From assembly GCA_943372555.1 (NCBI GenBank), contig CALRZB010000049.1, positions 1 through 13,276 of the forward strand: a stretch of 13,276 nucleotides of DNA. The letters run 5' to 3'. Every line of letters begins with the position of its first letter. Position 1 is the stretch's first letter. The position numbers were made by a program, and so were the translations under genes. The notes below the pieces were generated by a model. The model made no database searches, was not told the DNA's origin, and saw only the letters and a program-made list of their open reading frames with translations. The stretch is from JAIXWP01 sp943372555. GTDB lineage: Bacteria > Bacteroidota > Bacteroidia > Flavobacteriales_D > Sanyastnellaceae. Of this stretch, positions 1-7,398 are shown in pieces.

Positions 1-806
1 GGATTTTTCACATTTCCGAGGAATAAAACATCTTCGCAAATTCCTTTGTCGCGACACATTTGCTCAGCCTTTGAACGTTCAGGTCCATCGCCAACCATAA
101 TGAGTTTAGAGGGCACGTCCTCACGAATACGAGAATATATCTCTACTACATCTAATACTCGCTTAACTGGTCTAAAATTCGAAATATGGACCAATATTTT
201 CTCACCATTCGGAGCGTATTCTTTGTGCATTTCATCGCGCAAGGGGAAAGCAATCGTTTCGGTATTAATAAAATTGGCAATAACCTCAATCTCTCTATTA
301 ATACCAAACAGCTTATACGTATCCAATCGAAGACTTTGTGAAACCGCTGTCACGGCATCACTCTTATTTATTGCAAAAGAAATTACAGGTTCAAATGAAG
401 CGTCTTTTCCTAATAGGGTGATATCGGTTCCGTGAAGTGTTGTAATTACGGGAAGATATATACCTTCTTCTGCCAATACTTGCTTAGCAGTAATAGCAGC
501 AGAAGCATGTGGAATAGCATAGTGTACGTGCAGTAAATCCAATTTCTCGTGTTTCACCACATCCACCATTTTGCTGGCCAACACAAGCTCGTAAGGAGGA
601 TAAAGAAAAAGTGGATAGTCGCTGACGTTTACTTCGTGATACCTAACGTTCTTTCTCATCGCGCCGAGTCTCACCGGTTGACTGTAGGTAATAAAATGAA
701 CCTCATGGCCTTTTTCAGCCAATGCTTTACCTAATTCGGTTGCAACTACGCCGCTTCCTCCGTAGGTTGGATACCCTACTATTCCAATTTTTAGCAATTT
801 TGACAT
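1..806 (-). CDS. bshA: N-acetyl-alpha-D-glucosaminyl L-malate synthase BshA (C-terminus beyond left edge)
   Basis: This is a GT4-family glycosyltransferase that joins GlcNAc from UDP-GlcNAc to L-malate, the first step of bacillithiol synthesis in the cytoplasm. The frame is open from an ATG at 806 to the window edge, giving 268 codons; full-length BshA is about 375-380 residues, so roughly the last third is missing. The N-terminus has the glycine-rich GGSGVVATELG loop (16-26), then a PVRL segment (44-47), HYAIPHA (95-101) and TLHGTDIT (123-130), all typical of BshA. SNFRPVKR (209-216) opens the second Rossmann domain, and VGDGPER (238-244) follows. These BshA-specific blocks separate it from generic GT4 enzymes. 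It lies 63 bases downstream of the GH3/beta-lactamase-fold fusion gene on the same strand with no terminator between, so co-transcription is possible. No Bacteroidota-type promoter box was found in that gap. Confidence 0.93.
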   Translation of the reverse strand, partial: MSKLLKIGIVGYPTYGGSGVVATELGKALAEKGHEVHFITYSQPVRLGAMRKNVRYHEVNVSDYPLFLYPPYELVLASKMVDVVKHEKLDLLHVHYAIPHASAAITAKQVLAEEGIYLPVITTLHGTDITLLGKDASFEPVISFAINKSDAVTAVSQSLRLDTYKLFGINREIEVIANFINTETIAFPLRDEMHKEYAPNGEKILVHISNFRPVKRVLDVVEIYSRIREDVPSKLIMVGDGPERSKAEQMCRDKGICEDVLFLGNVKN

Positions 807-869
807 GATCTTATAATCGCCGGCTAAGGTCGGAAGTTCATGCCAACTAAAAAAGAAAACATTTTGTTA

Positions 870-3800
870 TTAATTCTGACCAAAACCGAGCACAGTATAA
901 ATCTCATGCTGAATCTTCGTTCGAATGTCCATTGTCTGTATCAATTTGTTCTCAGCATCAGGATTGACGCGGTTGCTCAAGAAAACATACACGATGCCAG
1001 TTTCTGGATCTGACCAACAAATGGTACCCGTGAAGCCTGTATGACCAAAGCTAGAGGCACTAGCTTCAGGGCAGGTAGATCCCGTATTTTTAGCAAAGGC
1101 AGGCTTATCGAAACCTAAACCTCTTCTATTCCCTTTGAAATAGCGTGTATTGAACATCTCAATCGTTTCTTCAGTCAATAGACGCATGCCACCATAAACA
1201 CCGCCATTCAAAAGCATTTGCATCACTGCTGCCAAATCTTGAGCATTGCTGAACAATCCAGCATGACCCGCAACACCACCTTGCATGGCTGCACCTTGAT
1301 CGTGCACATAACCACGAATATGCTGTCCTCTGAAAGATTTATCATTTTCTGTCGGAGCAACAGTGCTTGCATTCATTCTCTCCAAAGGCAAATACCCCAT
1401 AGAACGAAGATTCATCTTTTTATAAAATTGGTCAGTTACAAATACATCCAATGGTTGACCGCTAATTGTCTCAACCAGATGCTGCGTAAAATAGAAAGCG
1501 AGGTCAGAATATTTGTATGACTTGTCGCTGCTCAAAGGAGTTTTCAGAATCTCATTGAACATCTCCTGTTTGTAATCGTCTCTTATATAAATATTCTTCG
1601 CAACAGGTTTTGAGAAGCCCTTTTCCGCAGTCGTTTTGTAGATGTCAGTCTTGAGATCCCCGTTTGACAAGGTCTTGGTATAAAAAGGAATCCACGCTGT
1701 AAATCCTGCAGTATGCGCCAACATTTCTTTAATCACTACTTTATGGTAAGGATTGTCGACAGGAATATCCAAGTAATCACCTAGCGTTTTGTTTACATCC
1801 AACTTTCCTTGATCTACAAGTTTCATTGCAGCCAAAGTTCCAGAAGCCAACTTGGTAATTGAAGCTAAATCATAAACTGTATTCTCAGTTACTGGCTCTG
1901 TCTTGTCCCAATCAAGTGTTCCAAAAGCTTTATCATAAATCACCCAGCCATCTTTGGCCGCGAGGATTCTGCAACCTGGGTATGCTCCTTTTGAAATTCC
2001 ATTCAGAGCTATTTCATCAATTTTATCAAAAGCATCTTTGGACATGGTCACTTTCATTTCACGACCATCACCCATCATATCCTCTTCATAATCTCCAGCT
2101 GGGGTGCATTTTTCTTGAGTGGCTTTATTGACATCAAAGGTCATTGTCGATTTTCCAGAAACACCGGCCCAACGCAAAATTCCGCCCGCATCAATTGAGC
2201 AACCCTCTTGACAAACGAAATCACTATTAGCTGTCACCGGTAATTTTCCAGTTGCACTTAGTGCACCCACCACAAGCTCTGCGCAGGCCTTTCTTGTTTG
2301 CTCATCGTCTTGATAGGCCACAATAATTCCTTCAATCTGATCAAGTTCTCGCAAGGTGTTTAGCGAATAAGGGTTCGCCAAAATGCTCATGACTACATCT
2401 ACATTCTTACCGATATTATTAAGTATTCGAGCAGACTCATTTGTTACACCAAAATTCTTTGAAGCCTTATTGGTAGTGCCCACTACAGCGGCCACGATGA
2501 GGTCATACCCTTTTAGCTTTTCCCTCCAAGCCTCTTCCGACTCTGGCGCTTTTTCCATGATAAACACATCGCAATCAGTATATCTTTCAATGGTTCTGCT
2601 ATATTCAGTTTGCGATGCTGCACCAATTTCGACCACGGCAATTTTTTTGTAATCGCGTGAGCGAATTGGAAGAATTTCATCATCATTTCTTGCTACTGTG
2701 AGACTCTCTTCTATCATTCTTCTCTGAAGATCCTTCGCCATTGTATTGTTGAGGTCCTCATAAATATTTGCAATTTCGATTGGTTGAAAATTGCTAAGTC
2801 CAACCCATTCTTTCGTTCGAAGAATTCTCAAACATTTCTCGTTGATTTGTTCTTCAGTGAGCCTTCCATCTGCAATGGCTTCTTTAATCTTTTGAATAGC
2901 AAGAGGGATATTGGAGGTAAAAAGCAGCACGTCATTTCCGGCGATTAGAGCCTGAACATCCATTTCACCTTGCTTCCAATACTTAGCTACGCCTTGCATA
3001 TTCATGGCATCAGTAAATACAAGTCCTTTAAAACCGATTTCATTTCTTAAAACACCGTTCACTATTTTAGGAGAAAGCGTAGAAGGCAAATTCTTTGTGG
3101 TGTCTAATGCTGGCACAAACAAGTGCGCGATCATAGTACCGCCCAAACCTTGGTCGACAAGAAATTTATAAGGATACAATTCGAGGCTATCAAGTCTTTT
3201 TCGATCGAAAGGAATCACAGGAAGGTCTTTATGACTATCTACATCTGTATCACCATGTCCCGGAAAGTGCTTAGCAACGGCAAGCACCTTATTGTCCTGA
3301 AGTCCTCTCATATACATGAGACCTCTTCGAGTAACGAGCTCTCTATCCTCACCGAATGCACGATTGGAGATAACAGGATTATCTGGATTGCTATTGATAT
3401 CAACAACAGGAGAAAAAGAGACATGCACGCCTATGCGTTTGAGTTGGCGGGCCATTTCAGAACCGAACTCATAAGTAAGTTGATCATTCGAACCTGCACC
3501 TAATGTCATTTGGCGAGGAAAAGCAATGGTAGAATCGAGACGCATACCCAAACCCCATTCCGCATCCATCGAAATCAGTAAAGGAATCTTTACACTTTTT
3601 TGATAGCGATTGGTAAGTTTTGCTTGACGGGCGGGACTTCCTTGCATAAAAATCAAGCCACCTACTCCATAGTTATCTATCAATGACTGGACGCCATTGG
3701 CATCATAATCTTTGTGATCTGGATCACTCCAGGCAGCAATCATAAAAAGCTGCCCAATCTTTTGATCGAGTGTAAGTGTATGAAAAAGTGAATCAGCCCA

Positions 3801-3896
3801 AGGAGTTGGGGTGTTCATATAGCATGGCTGCTGGGAGTTGGCACTATTGAATGCCAATGTTAGCACGAATATTATAGAGAGTAGAATGCGATTCAC
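870..3896 (-). CDS. Secreted GH3 beta-N-acetylglucosaminidase (NagZ-like) fused to a class C beta-lactamase-fold serine hydrolase
   Basis: The protein has 1008 residues. Residues 1-21 form a Sec signal peptide with likely cleavage after NSANS and no lipobox. Residues about 35-360 are a GH3 TIM barrel with the NagZ signature KHFPGHGDTDVDSH (209-222); H222 matches the NagZ catalytic histidine and D296 in FTDAMNM matches the nucleophile. Residues about 395-590 resemble the GH3 C-terminal alpha/beta domain. Residues about 615-1005 are a serine beta-lactamase/esterase fold with S679-I-T-K682, Y796-S-D798 and H952-T-G954. The GH3 part should release GlcNAc from peptidoglycan fragments. By analogy with Bacillus, where NagZ and the beta-lactamase-fold amidase AmiE are separate proteins, the C-terminal part may be a muramyl-L-alanine amidase; esterase or D-Ala peptidase activity remains possible. 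The start codon is GTG: it directly precedes the signal peptide, and no better in-frame start lies between it and the upstream stop. Confidence 0.9.
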   Translation of the reverse strand: MNRILLSIIFVLTLAFNSANSQQPCYMNTPTPWADSLFHTLTLDQKIGQLFMIAAWSDPDHKDYDANGVQSLIDNYGVGGLIFMQGSPARQAKLTNRYQKSVKIPLLISMDAEWGLGMRLDSTIAFPRQMTLGAGSNDQLTYEFGSEMARQLKRIGVHVSFSPVVDINSNPDNPVISNRAFGEDRELVTRRGLMYMRGLQDNKVLAVAKHFPGHGDTDVDSHKDLPVIPFDRKRLDSLELYPYKFLVDQGLGGTMIAHLFVPALDTTKNLPSTLSPKIVNGVLRNEIGFKGLVFTDAMNMQGVAKYWKQGEMDVQALIAGNDVLLFTSNIPLAIQKIKEAIADGRLTEEQINEKCLRILRTKEWVGLSNFQPIEIANIYEDLNNTMAKDLQRRMIEESLTVARNDDEILPIRSRDYKKIAVVEIGAASQTEYSRTIERYTDCDVFIMEKAPESEEAWREKLKGYDLIVAAVVGTTNKASKNFGVTNESARILNNIGKNVDVVMSILANPYSLNTLRELDQIEGIIVAYQDDEQTRKACAELVVGALSATGKLPVTANSDFVCQEGCSIDAGGILRWAGVSGKSTMTFDVNKATQEKCTPAGDYEEDMMGDGREMKVTMSKDAFDKIDEIALNGISKGAYPGCRILAAKDGWVIYDKAFGTLDWDKTEPVTENTVYDLASITKLASGTLAAMKLVDQGKLDVNKTLGDYLDIPVDNPYHKVVIKEMLAHTAGFTAWIPFYTKTLSNGDLKTDIYKTTAEKGFSKPVAKNIYIRDDYKQEMFNEILKTPLSSDKSYKYSDLAFYFTQHLVETISGQPLDVFVTDQFYKKMNLRSMGYLPLERMNASTVAPTENDKSFRGQHIRGYVHDQGAAMQGGVAGHAGLFSNAQDLAAVMQMLLNGGVYGGMRLLTEETIEMFNTRYFKGNRRGLGFDKPAFAKNTGSTCPEASASSFGHTGFTGTICWSDPETGIVYVFLSNRVNPDAENKLIQTMDIRTKIQHEIYTVLGFGQN

Positions 3897-3989
3897 TTCA
3901 AAAGGTTTTTGCTTGTTTACAAATCAACGATTTATACTACAAGTCTTGAACCACAATCAAAGTGCTTTTACAACAACATATTGTGCAAA

Positions 3990-4700
3990 TCAAGAAACCT
4001 TCTCTAGAGAACCAATTTTTTTGATGGCATGTCCCATTACAAATTGAAACTGTTCTTCGATAGTAAGATTTGTATTATCAATAACAACAGCATCTTCAGC
4101 TCTTCTTAGAGGATCATTGTCACGAGATGAATCGTATTCATCGCGGCTATTCAGATTTTTAAGAACTTCTTCAAATGTGGTTTCTACGCCAAGACTTTTC
4201 AGTTCATCGAATCTTCTTTGAGCGCGAACTTTATTATCTGCTGTCATAAAGAACTTCAATTCTGAATCAGGCATTACGACTGTTCCGATATCTCTGCCAT
4301 CCATAACAACACCTCGTGATTCCGCAAGACGACGTTGAAGTTTTACCAGCTTCGTTCTAACTGCTTTCACATCAGAAACACGGGACACGTGATTGCTCAC
4401 CTGCAAAGAGCGAATTTCTTTATCGACGTTTACTCCGTTTAGGAAAGTTTCGCTAGCGCCTAACTCAATATTATACTTGAAAGTAATGAGAACCATTTCT
4501 AGTCCTCTTTCAAGACCTTCTGCATCCACTTTTCCATTGGAATGAATGTAGCCATGCTGCAAGGCATACAGCGCCATAGCTCTATACATAGCGCCTGTAT
4601 CGACGTAGACATAGTTTAATTCTTTAGCAATAGCTTTTGCTATTGTACTCTTTCCACAAGAAGAGTATCCGTCGATTGCGATGTTTATTTTTTTATTCAC
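3990..4700 (-). CDS. cmk: Cytidylate kinase (CMP/dCMP kinase)
   Basis: This enzyme phosphorylates CMP and dCMP with ATP in the cytoplasm to supply CDP and dCDP. It has 236 residues, close to the usual 220-235. The P-loop GYSSCGKST is at 11-19, the nucleotide-binding DTGAMYRA at 34-41, the IR pair at 96-97, and the highly conserved family block DGRDIGT at 134-140. A lid-type arginine-rich RRFDEL and a RDNDPLRRAEDA block follow, as in other Cmk proteins. The start is GTG at 4698-4700: the codons above contain no ATG before a stop, and the P-loop lies at the expected distance from it. It is 54 bases downstream of the CtlX-type gene and 93 bases upstream of the GH3 fusion on the same strand. No Shine-Dalgarno sequence or TAnnTTTG box is visible in front of it. 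Confidence 0.95.
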   Translation of the reverse strand: MNKKINIAIDGYSSCGKSTIAKAIAKELNYVYVDTGAMYRAMALYALQHGYIHSNGKVDAEGLERGLEMVLITFKYNIELGASETFLNGVNVDKEIRSLQVSNHVSRVSDVKAVRTKLVKLQRRLAESRGVVMDGRDIGTVVMPDSELKFFMTADNKVRAQRRFDELKSLGVETTFEEVLKNLNSRDEYDSSRDNDPLRRAEDAVVIDNTNLTIEEQFQFVMGHAIKKIGSLEKVS

Positions 4701-4754
4701 GTTGGCTAAGGCTTTAGGCTGTGTGCGAAAATAAGCACACTAATTGATTTTCCT

Positions 4755-5684
4755 CTACTTTGATGTTAAGAAAACCTCAGCAATCATGCATCTAGCACTT
4801 CCTCCTCCCAAATTTTCTATTGTTTCGAGCGGAGAATGAAGGATTTGAAGCTTTTGTTTGATAATAGACAATTGCGCTGGCAGTAAGTTTTTAAAGGCTC
4901 TTTCTGACATCACCAAGAACTTTTCTCCATTAGAATTCTTGACTTCCAGCATATTTCCTACAAACTCATTTACTTGCTCTTGTGAAATTTCAACTACCTG
5001 TCGAAATTGCTCCAAACTTGACTTCACCATATTCCGCTCGTCATGATTATCTATGCTTTCTAAACATACTATTGCTAATTCAGAGCAAATAGACATAATT
5101 ACATTCGTATGATATACTGGCACTCTGGCTCCATTCGCGTCATGAAAGGCATGAAATCGAACAACTTCATAACCGCTTTTTGAGCACCAGAAATCGAGTG
5201 CATCAGAATGCGTGCGCTCTGACAAACAAGCATAGGCCAATTTATTAACCCTGTCTAAAACAAGGCTGCCTGTGCCTTCTAAGAACTTTCCTGAATTTTC
5301 TAAATCAGAAATATCAAGGATTTGATTGATTTGAAGTCCTTCCCTCTCCATGCGCTCTGGCAAATTGGACAATCTTTCAAGTCTTCGGTTTGGCGCAAAC
5401 ATAGGATATAGAAAAACCGAATTGTCTTCATGAAATGAAACCCAGTTGTTTGGGAACAATGAATCGGGTGTAAGCGGCTCGGGACTGTCTTGCCATACAA
5501 TTACATTGATTCCATTTAGTTTCATTTTATTCGCTAAATCATCGAATTCCCTGGCTGCTGCCATAGATGAATCCCCAAAACCAAGAGTATCAACCTGTTG
5601 AAAATAGTTATTCACGGCCGTTTGCTCATTCCTTGAGAAAATAATAGGTCGTATCATCACGACTGTGTTTGTACTTTGGTCCAT
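4755..5684 (-). CDS. ctlX: CtlX-type citrulline/arginine-modifying hydrolase (amidinotransferase fold)
   Basis: This 309-residue protein belongs to the arginine-deiminase-like, guanidine-modifying superfamily (beta/alpha propeller). The expected catalytic positions are visible: PDSLFPNNW (73-81) with an acidic residue, EGTGSLVLDR (136-145) with E136, HTN (192-194) with the catalytic histidine, and GGGSARC (293-299) with C299 as nucleophile ten residues before the C-terminus. Close relatives are annotated as arginine deiminase-related proteins or as CtlX, the Francisella citrulline ureidase that yields ornithine, CO2 and ammonia. The substrate here is inferred from family resemblance only; N-omega-methylarginine or arginine are alternatives. 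No ornithine or arginine pathway gene lies nearby. The ATG start at 5684 is 38 bases from a divergent lipoprotein gene. cmk follows 54 bases downstream and may be co-transcribed. Confidence 0.82.
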   Translation of the reverse strand: MDQSTNTVVMIRPIIFSRNEQTAVNNYFQQVDTLGFGDSSMAAAREFDDLANKMKLNGINVIVWQDSPEPLTPDSLFPNNWVSFHEDNSVFLYPMFAPNRRLERLSNLPERMEREGLQINQILDISDLENSGKFLEGTGSLVLDRVNKLAYACLSERTHSDALDFWCSKSGYEVVRFHAFHDANGARVPVYHTNVIMSICSELAIVCLESIDNHDERNMVKSSLEQFRQVVEISQEQVNEFVGNMLEVKNSNGEKFLVMSERAFKNLLPAQLSIIKQKLQILHSPLETIENLGGGSARCMIAEVFLTSK

Positions 5685-5722
5685 AATTTCAGAGTTACTG
5701 CCTTAACCAACCTTGATATAAC

Positions 5723-6427
5723 TTGATACTAATAGTAAAGCGCTTATTTTTCTTTTTAGCTATCCTATCGATTTTCTCGTGCGGTGAAGGTGGATTATTT
5801 AATCGTAAAAACGAAGGTATAATAATTTACGATGTTACATTTCCCTACGAACCACATAGCATTCGACTTGAGCTTTATCCTAAAGAAATGACTTTCGAAT
5901 TTTCTAAAGGCTTGGTGAAGGCGTCATTAAGTTCTTCTTTTGGGGTTGTGTCAACAGAGATTATAATCGACAATGAGGATAAGAAGTATTCGCAAGTATT
6001 AAAAACCTTCGGTGATCAATATATTATGAATCTTGATGCAAATTCAATTCATACTTGGATATCGAAAAACATTCCAGACAGAATAGAATCTACTAACGAT
6101 ACTTTGACTATCGCAGGCTATCTCTGTAACAAAAGCATAGTTTATTATAACAACGACACCCTTCCTCCTATACAACTTTACCATACCAAAGAACTACATA
6201 TCGACTATTCAAATTGGTGGAACCAATATGATGAAGTTGATGGATTCTTGCTTGGTTATGAGCTAGAACAATACGGCAAACGTATGCGTCTTACGGCCCG
6301 CGAAATTACATATCGAGAAATAGCACCAGAAGTTTTTAGTCCGCCTACCGGAGCTGCCGAGACAGACGCACAGGGTATGACAGAAAAAATTGAAAAGCTC
6401 ATGAATGAGTTTATGGGTGGTAACTAA
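5723..6427 (+). CDS. Small lipoprotein of unknown function (DUF4412/GLPGLI-like character)
   Basis: This is a 234-residue protein I cannot assign to a characterised family. Residues 1-20 form a lipoprotein signal peptide: a lysine/arginine pair, a hydrophobic core and a lipobox-like SIFSC ending at C20. The start is TTG at 5723; the next upstream in-frame codons reach a TGA with no ATG, and the first residues give a well-formed signal, which supports this start. The mature part is predicted mainly beta: a stretch starting with EGIIIYDV, a central TLTIAGYLCNKS segment, then ELHIDYSN and a C-terminal MRLTAREI strand. This strand order, with an 'I-G-Y-x-C-x-K' centre, recalls DUF4412/GLPGLI-type Bacteroidota envelope proteins, but the match is by eye only. 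It is divergent from ctlX and is followed at once by an intrinsic terminator, so it is probably monocistronic. Confidence 0.8.
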   Translation: MILIVKRLFFFLAILSIFSCGEGGLFNRKNEGIIIYDVTFPYEPHSIRLELYPKEMTFEFSKGLVKASLSSSFGVVSTEIIIDNEDKKYSQVLKTFGDQYIMNLDANSIHTWISKNIPDRIESTNDTLTIAGYLCNKSIVYYNNDTLPPIQLYHTKELHIDYSNWWNQYDEVDGFLLGYELEQYGKRMRLTAREITYREIAPEVFSPPTGAAETDAQGMTEKIEKLMNEFMGGN

Positions 6428-6437
6428 ACATTTTAAT

Positions 6438-6480
6438 ACGCGACCAACATGAGTTGAGAACTTGCGAGTCGCGTTTTTTT
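6438..6480 (+). terminator. Intrinsic terminator of the lipoprotein gene
   Basis: ACGCGAC (6438-6444) pairs with GTCGCGT (6468-6474), followed by a run of seven T. The long loop contains a small inner CAAC/GTTG pairing. It begins 10 bases after the stop codon, the expected place for rho-independent termination on the plus strand. Confidence 0.75.
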
Positions 6481-6531
6481 ATTGAATGAACTTTTTTGAA
6501 GGTGCCATGTACGGGGTTAAAAATTACCCAC

Positions 6532-7398
6532 ATGGAGGAAAGTACATCACTCAAATTAAGCGACTTCAAATCATGGTTAAATGAAGACGCAAGGCATTTT
6601 CAAATTATATCCCAAGTCTTTTTCTTGTGCTACGGAATCTTCAACTTAGGTTGGGATGCAGACTGGATAAATTTCGCTTCAGTATTTGCCGGAGCGTTGC
6701 TGATTCAACTTATTGTCATAAAATTCGCTAGCATTCCGATGCACAGTATTAAAAGTGCAATCATTACCTCGCTCGGACTTTCTTTACTTCTAAAAACAAA
6801 CTCTCCTGCCCTTTTCTTTATCGCGGGAACACTTGCTATAGGTCAAAAATTCGCTTTCAAGATCAATGGTAAACATTTGTGGAATCCTGCAAACTTTGCC
6901 ATAATCATTTTGGTACTTTTTAGTGACAATGCTTGGGTATCTCCAGGACAATGGGGCAGCAGCGCCATCTTGGTATTACTTATTGCTGTGGCAGGTCTCA
7001 ATGTTATTTCACGAGTAAATAGAATTGAAACTGGTCTTGCATTTATCTTAAGTCTTGCGATTTTAGAATATGGCCGAACCATTCTATACCTAGGCTGGGG
7101 GCATGAAGTTTGGCTCCACAAACTAAGTAGTGGCTCGTTGTGGCTTTTCGCCTTCTTCATGATCACAGATCCTATGACATCGCCAAACAATAAAAAGGCA
7201 CGCTTGATTTGGGCGATGTGTATAGCTATTGCCTCTTTCATTCTCACTAATTTTTATTTCATCAATGCAGCTCCACAGTGGGTGCTATTTGCTCTAACCC
7301 CATTCACAATACTAATCGATAAAGTAATCAAAGGAGAAGCCTTCAATTGGCTTAAGAAAAAAGAAATGCTTCAACCTCTAAACACACAAGTTCAATGA
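6532..7398 (+). CDS. NqrB/RnfD-family integral membrane protein without a visible flavin-attachment motif
   Basis: This is a multi-pass inner-membrane protein of 288 residues with about eight to ten hydrophobic segments. It resembles the NqrB/RnfD/RnfE family, whose known members carry electrons through Rnf or Na+-NQR complexes. Family landmarks present are GKHLWNPANFA (113-123), matching the 'N-x-F-N-P-A' block of RnfD, and MITDPMTSP (210-218), matching the conserved 'TDPxTSP'. The segment between these blocks is short, and no S/T-G-A-T motif for covalent FMN on threonine is seen, so classical flavin transfer is doubtful. The frame also opens at TTG 6496, but ATG 6532 is preferred because the preceding codons look non-coding and MEEST begins a soluble N-terminal helix. 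The stop overlaps the next start as ATGA, indicating translational coupling with the DUF2330 gene. No other Rnf subunit gene is nearby. Confidence 0.8.
   Translation: MEESTSLKLSDFKSWLNEDARHFQIISQVFFLCYGIFNLGWDADWINFASVFAGALLIQLIVIKFASIPMHSIKSAIITSLGLSLLLKTNSPALFFIAGTLAIGQKFAFKINGKHLWNPANFAIIILVLFSDNAWVSPGQWGSSAILVLLIAVAGLNVISRVNRIETGLAFILSLAILEYGRTILYLGWGHEVWLHKLSSGSLWLFAFFMITDPMTSPNNKKARLIWAMCIAIASFILTNFYFINAAPQWVLFALTPFTILIDKVIKGEAFNWLKKKEMLQPLNTQVQ

Noticed and set aside
46..435. Plus-strand open frame of 129 codons
   Set aside because: It lies antisense to bshA, whose minus-strand frame has strong family motifs; the plus frame has no recognisable protein character.
807..869. Short GCCGGC-centred inverted repeat between the GH3 fusion and bshA, considered as a terminator
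   Set aside because: The stem is too short and no T run follows on the minus strand.
3123..3503. Plus-strand open frame of 126 codons inside the GH3 fusion
   Set aside because: It is antisense to the GH3 catalytic region; no domain or signal peptide is seen.
3897..3989. Search for a promoter or terminator between cmk and the GH3 fusion
   Set aside because: No exact TAnnTTTG box and no stable hairpin with a T tract was found; read-through from cmk is as likely.
6496..6531. TTG-initiated extension of the RnfD-like protein by 12 residues
   Set aside because: The extension lies just after the terminator and looks non-coding; ATG 6532 is a standard start.
6843..7247. Minus-strand open frame of 134 codons
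   Set aside because: It is the shadow of the RnfD-like gene, whose frame carries family motifs and is translationally coupled to the next gene.
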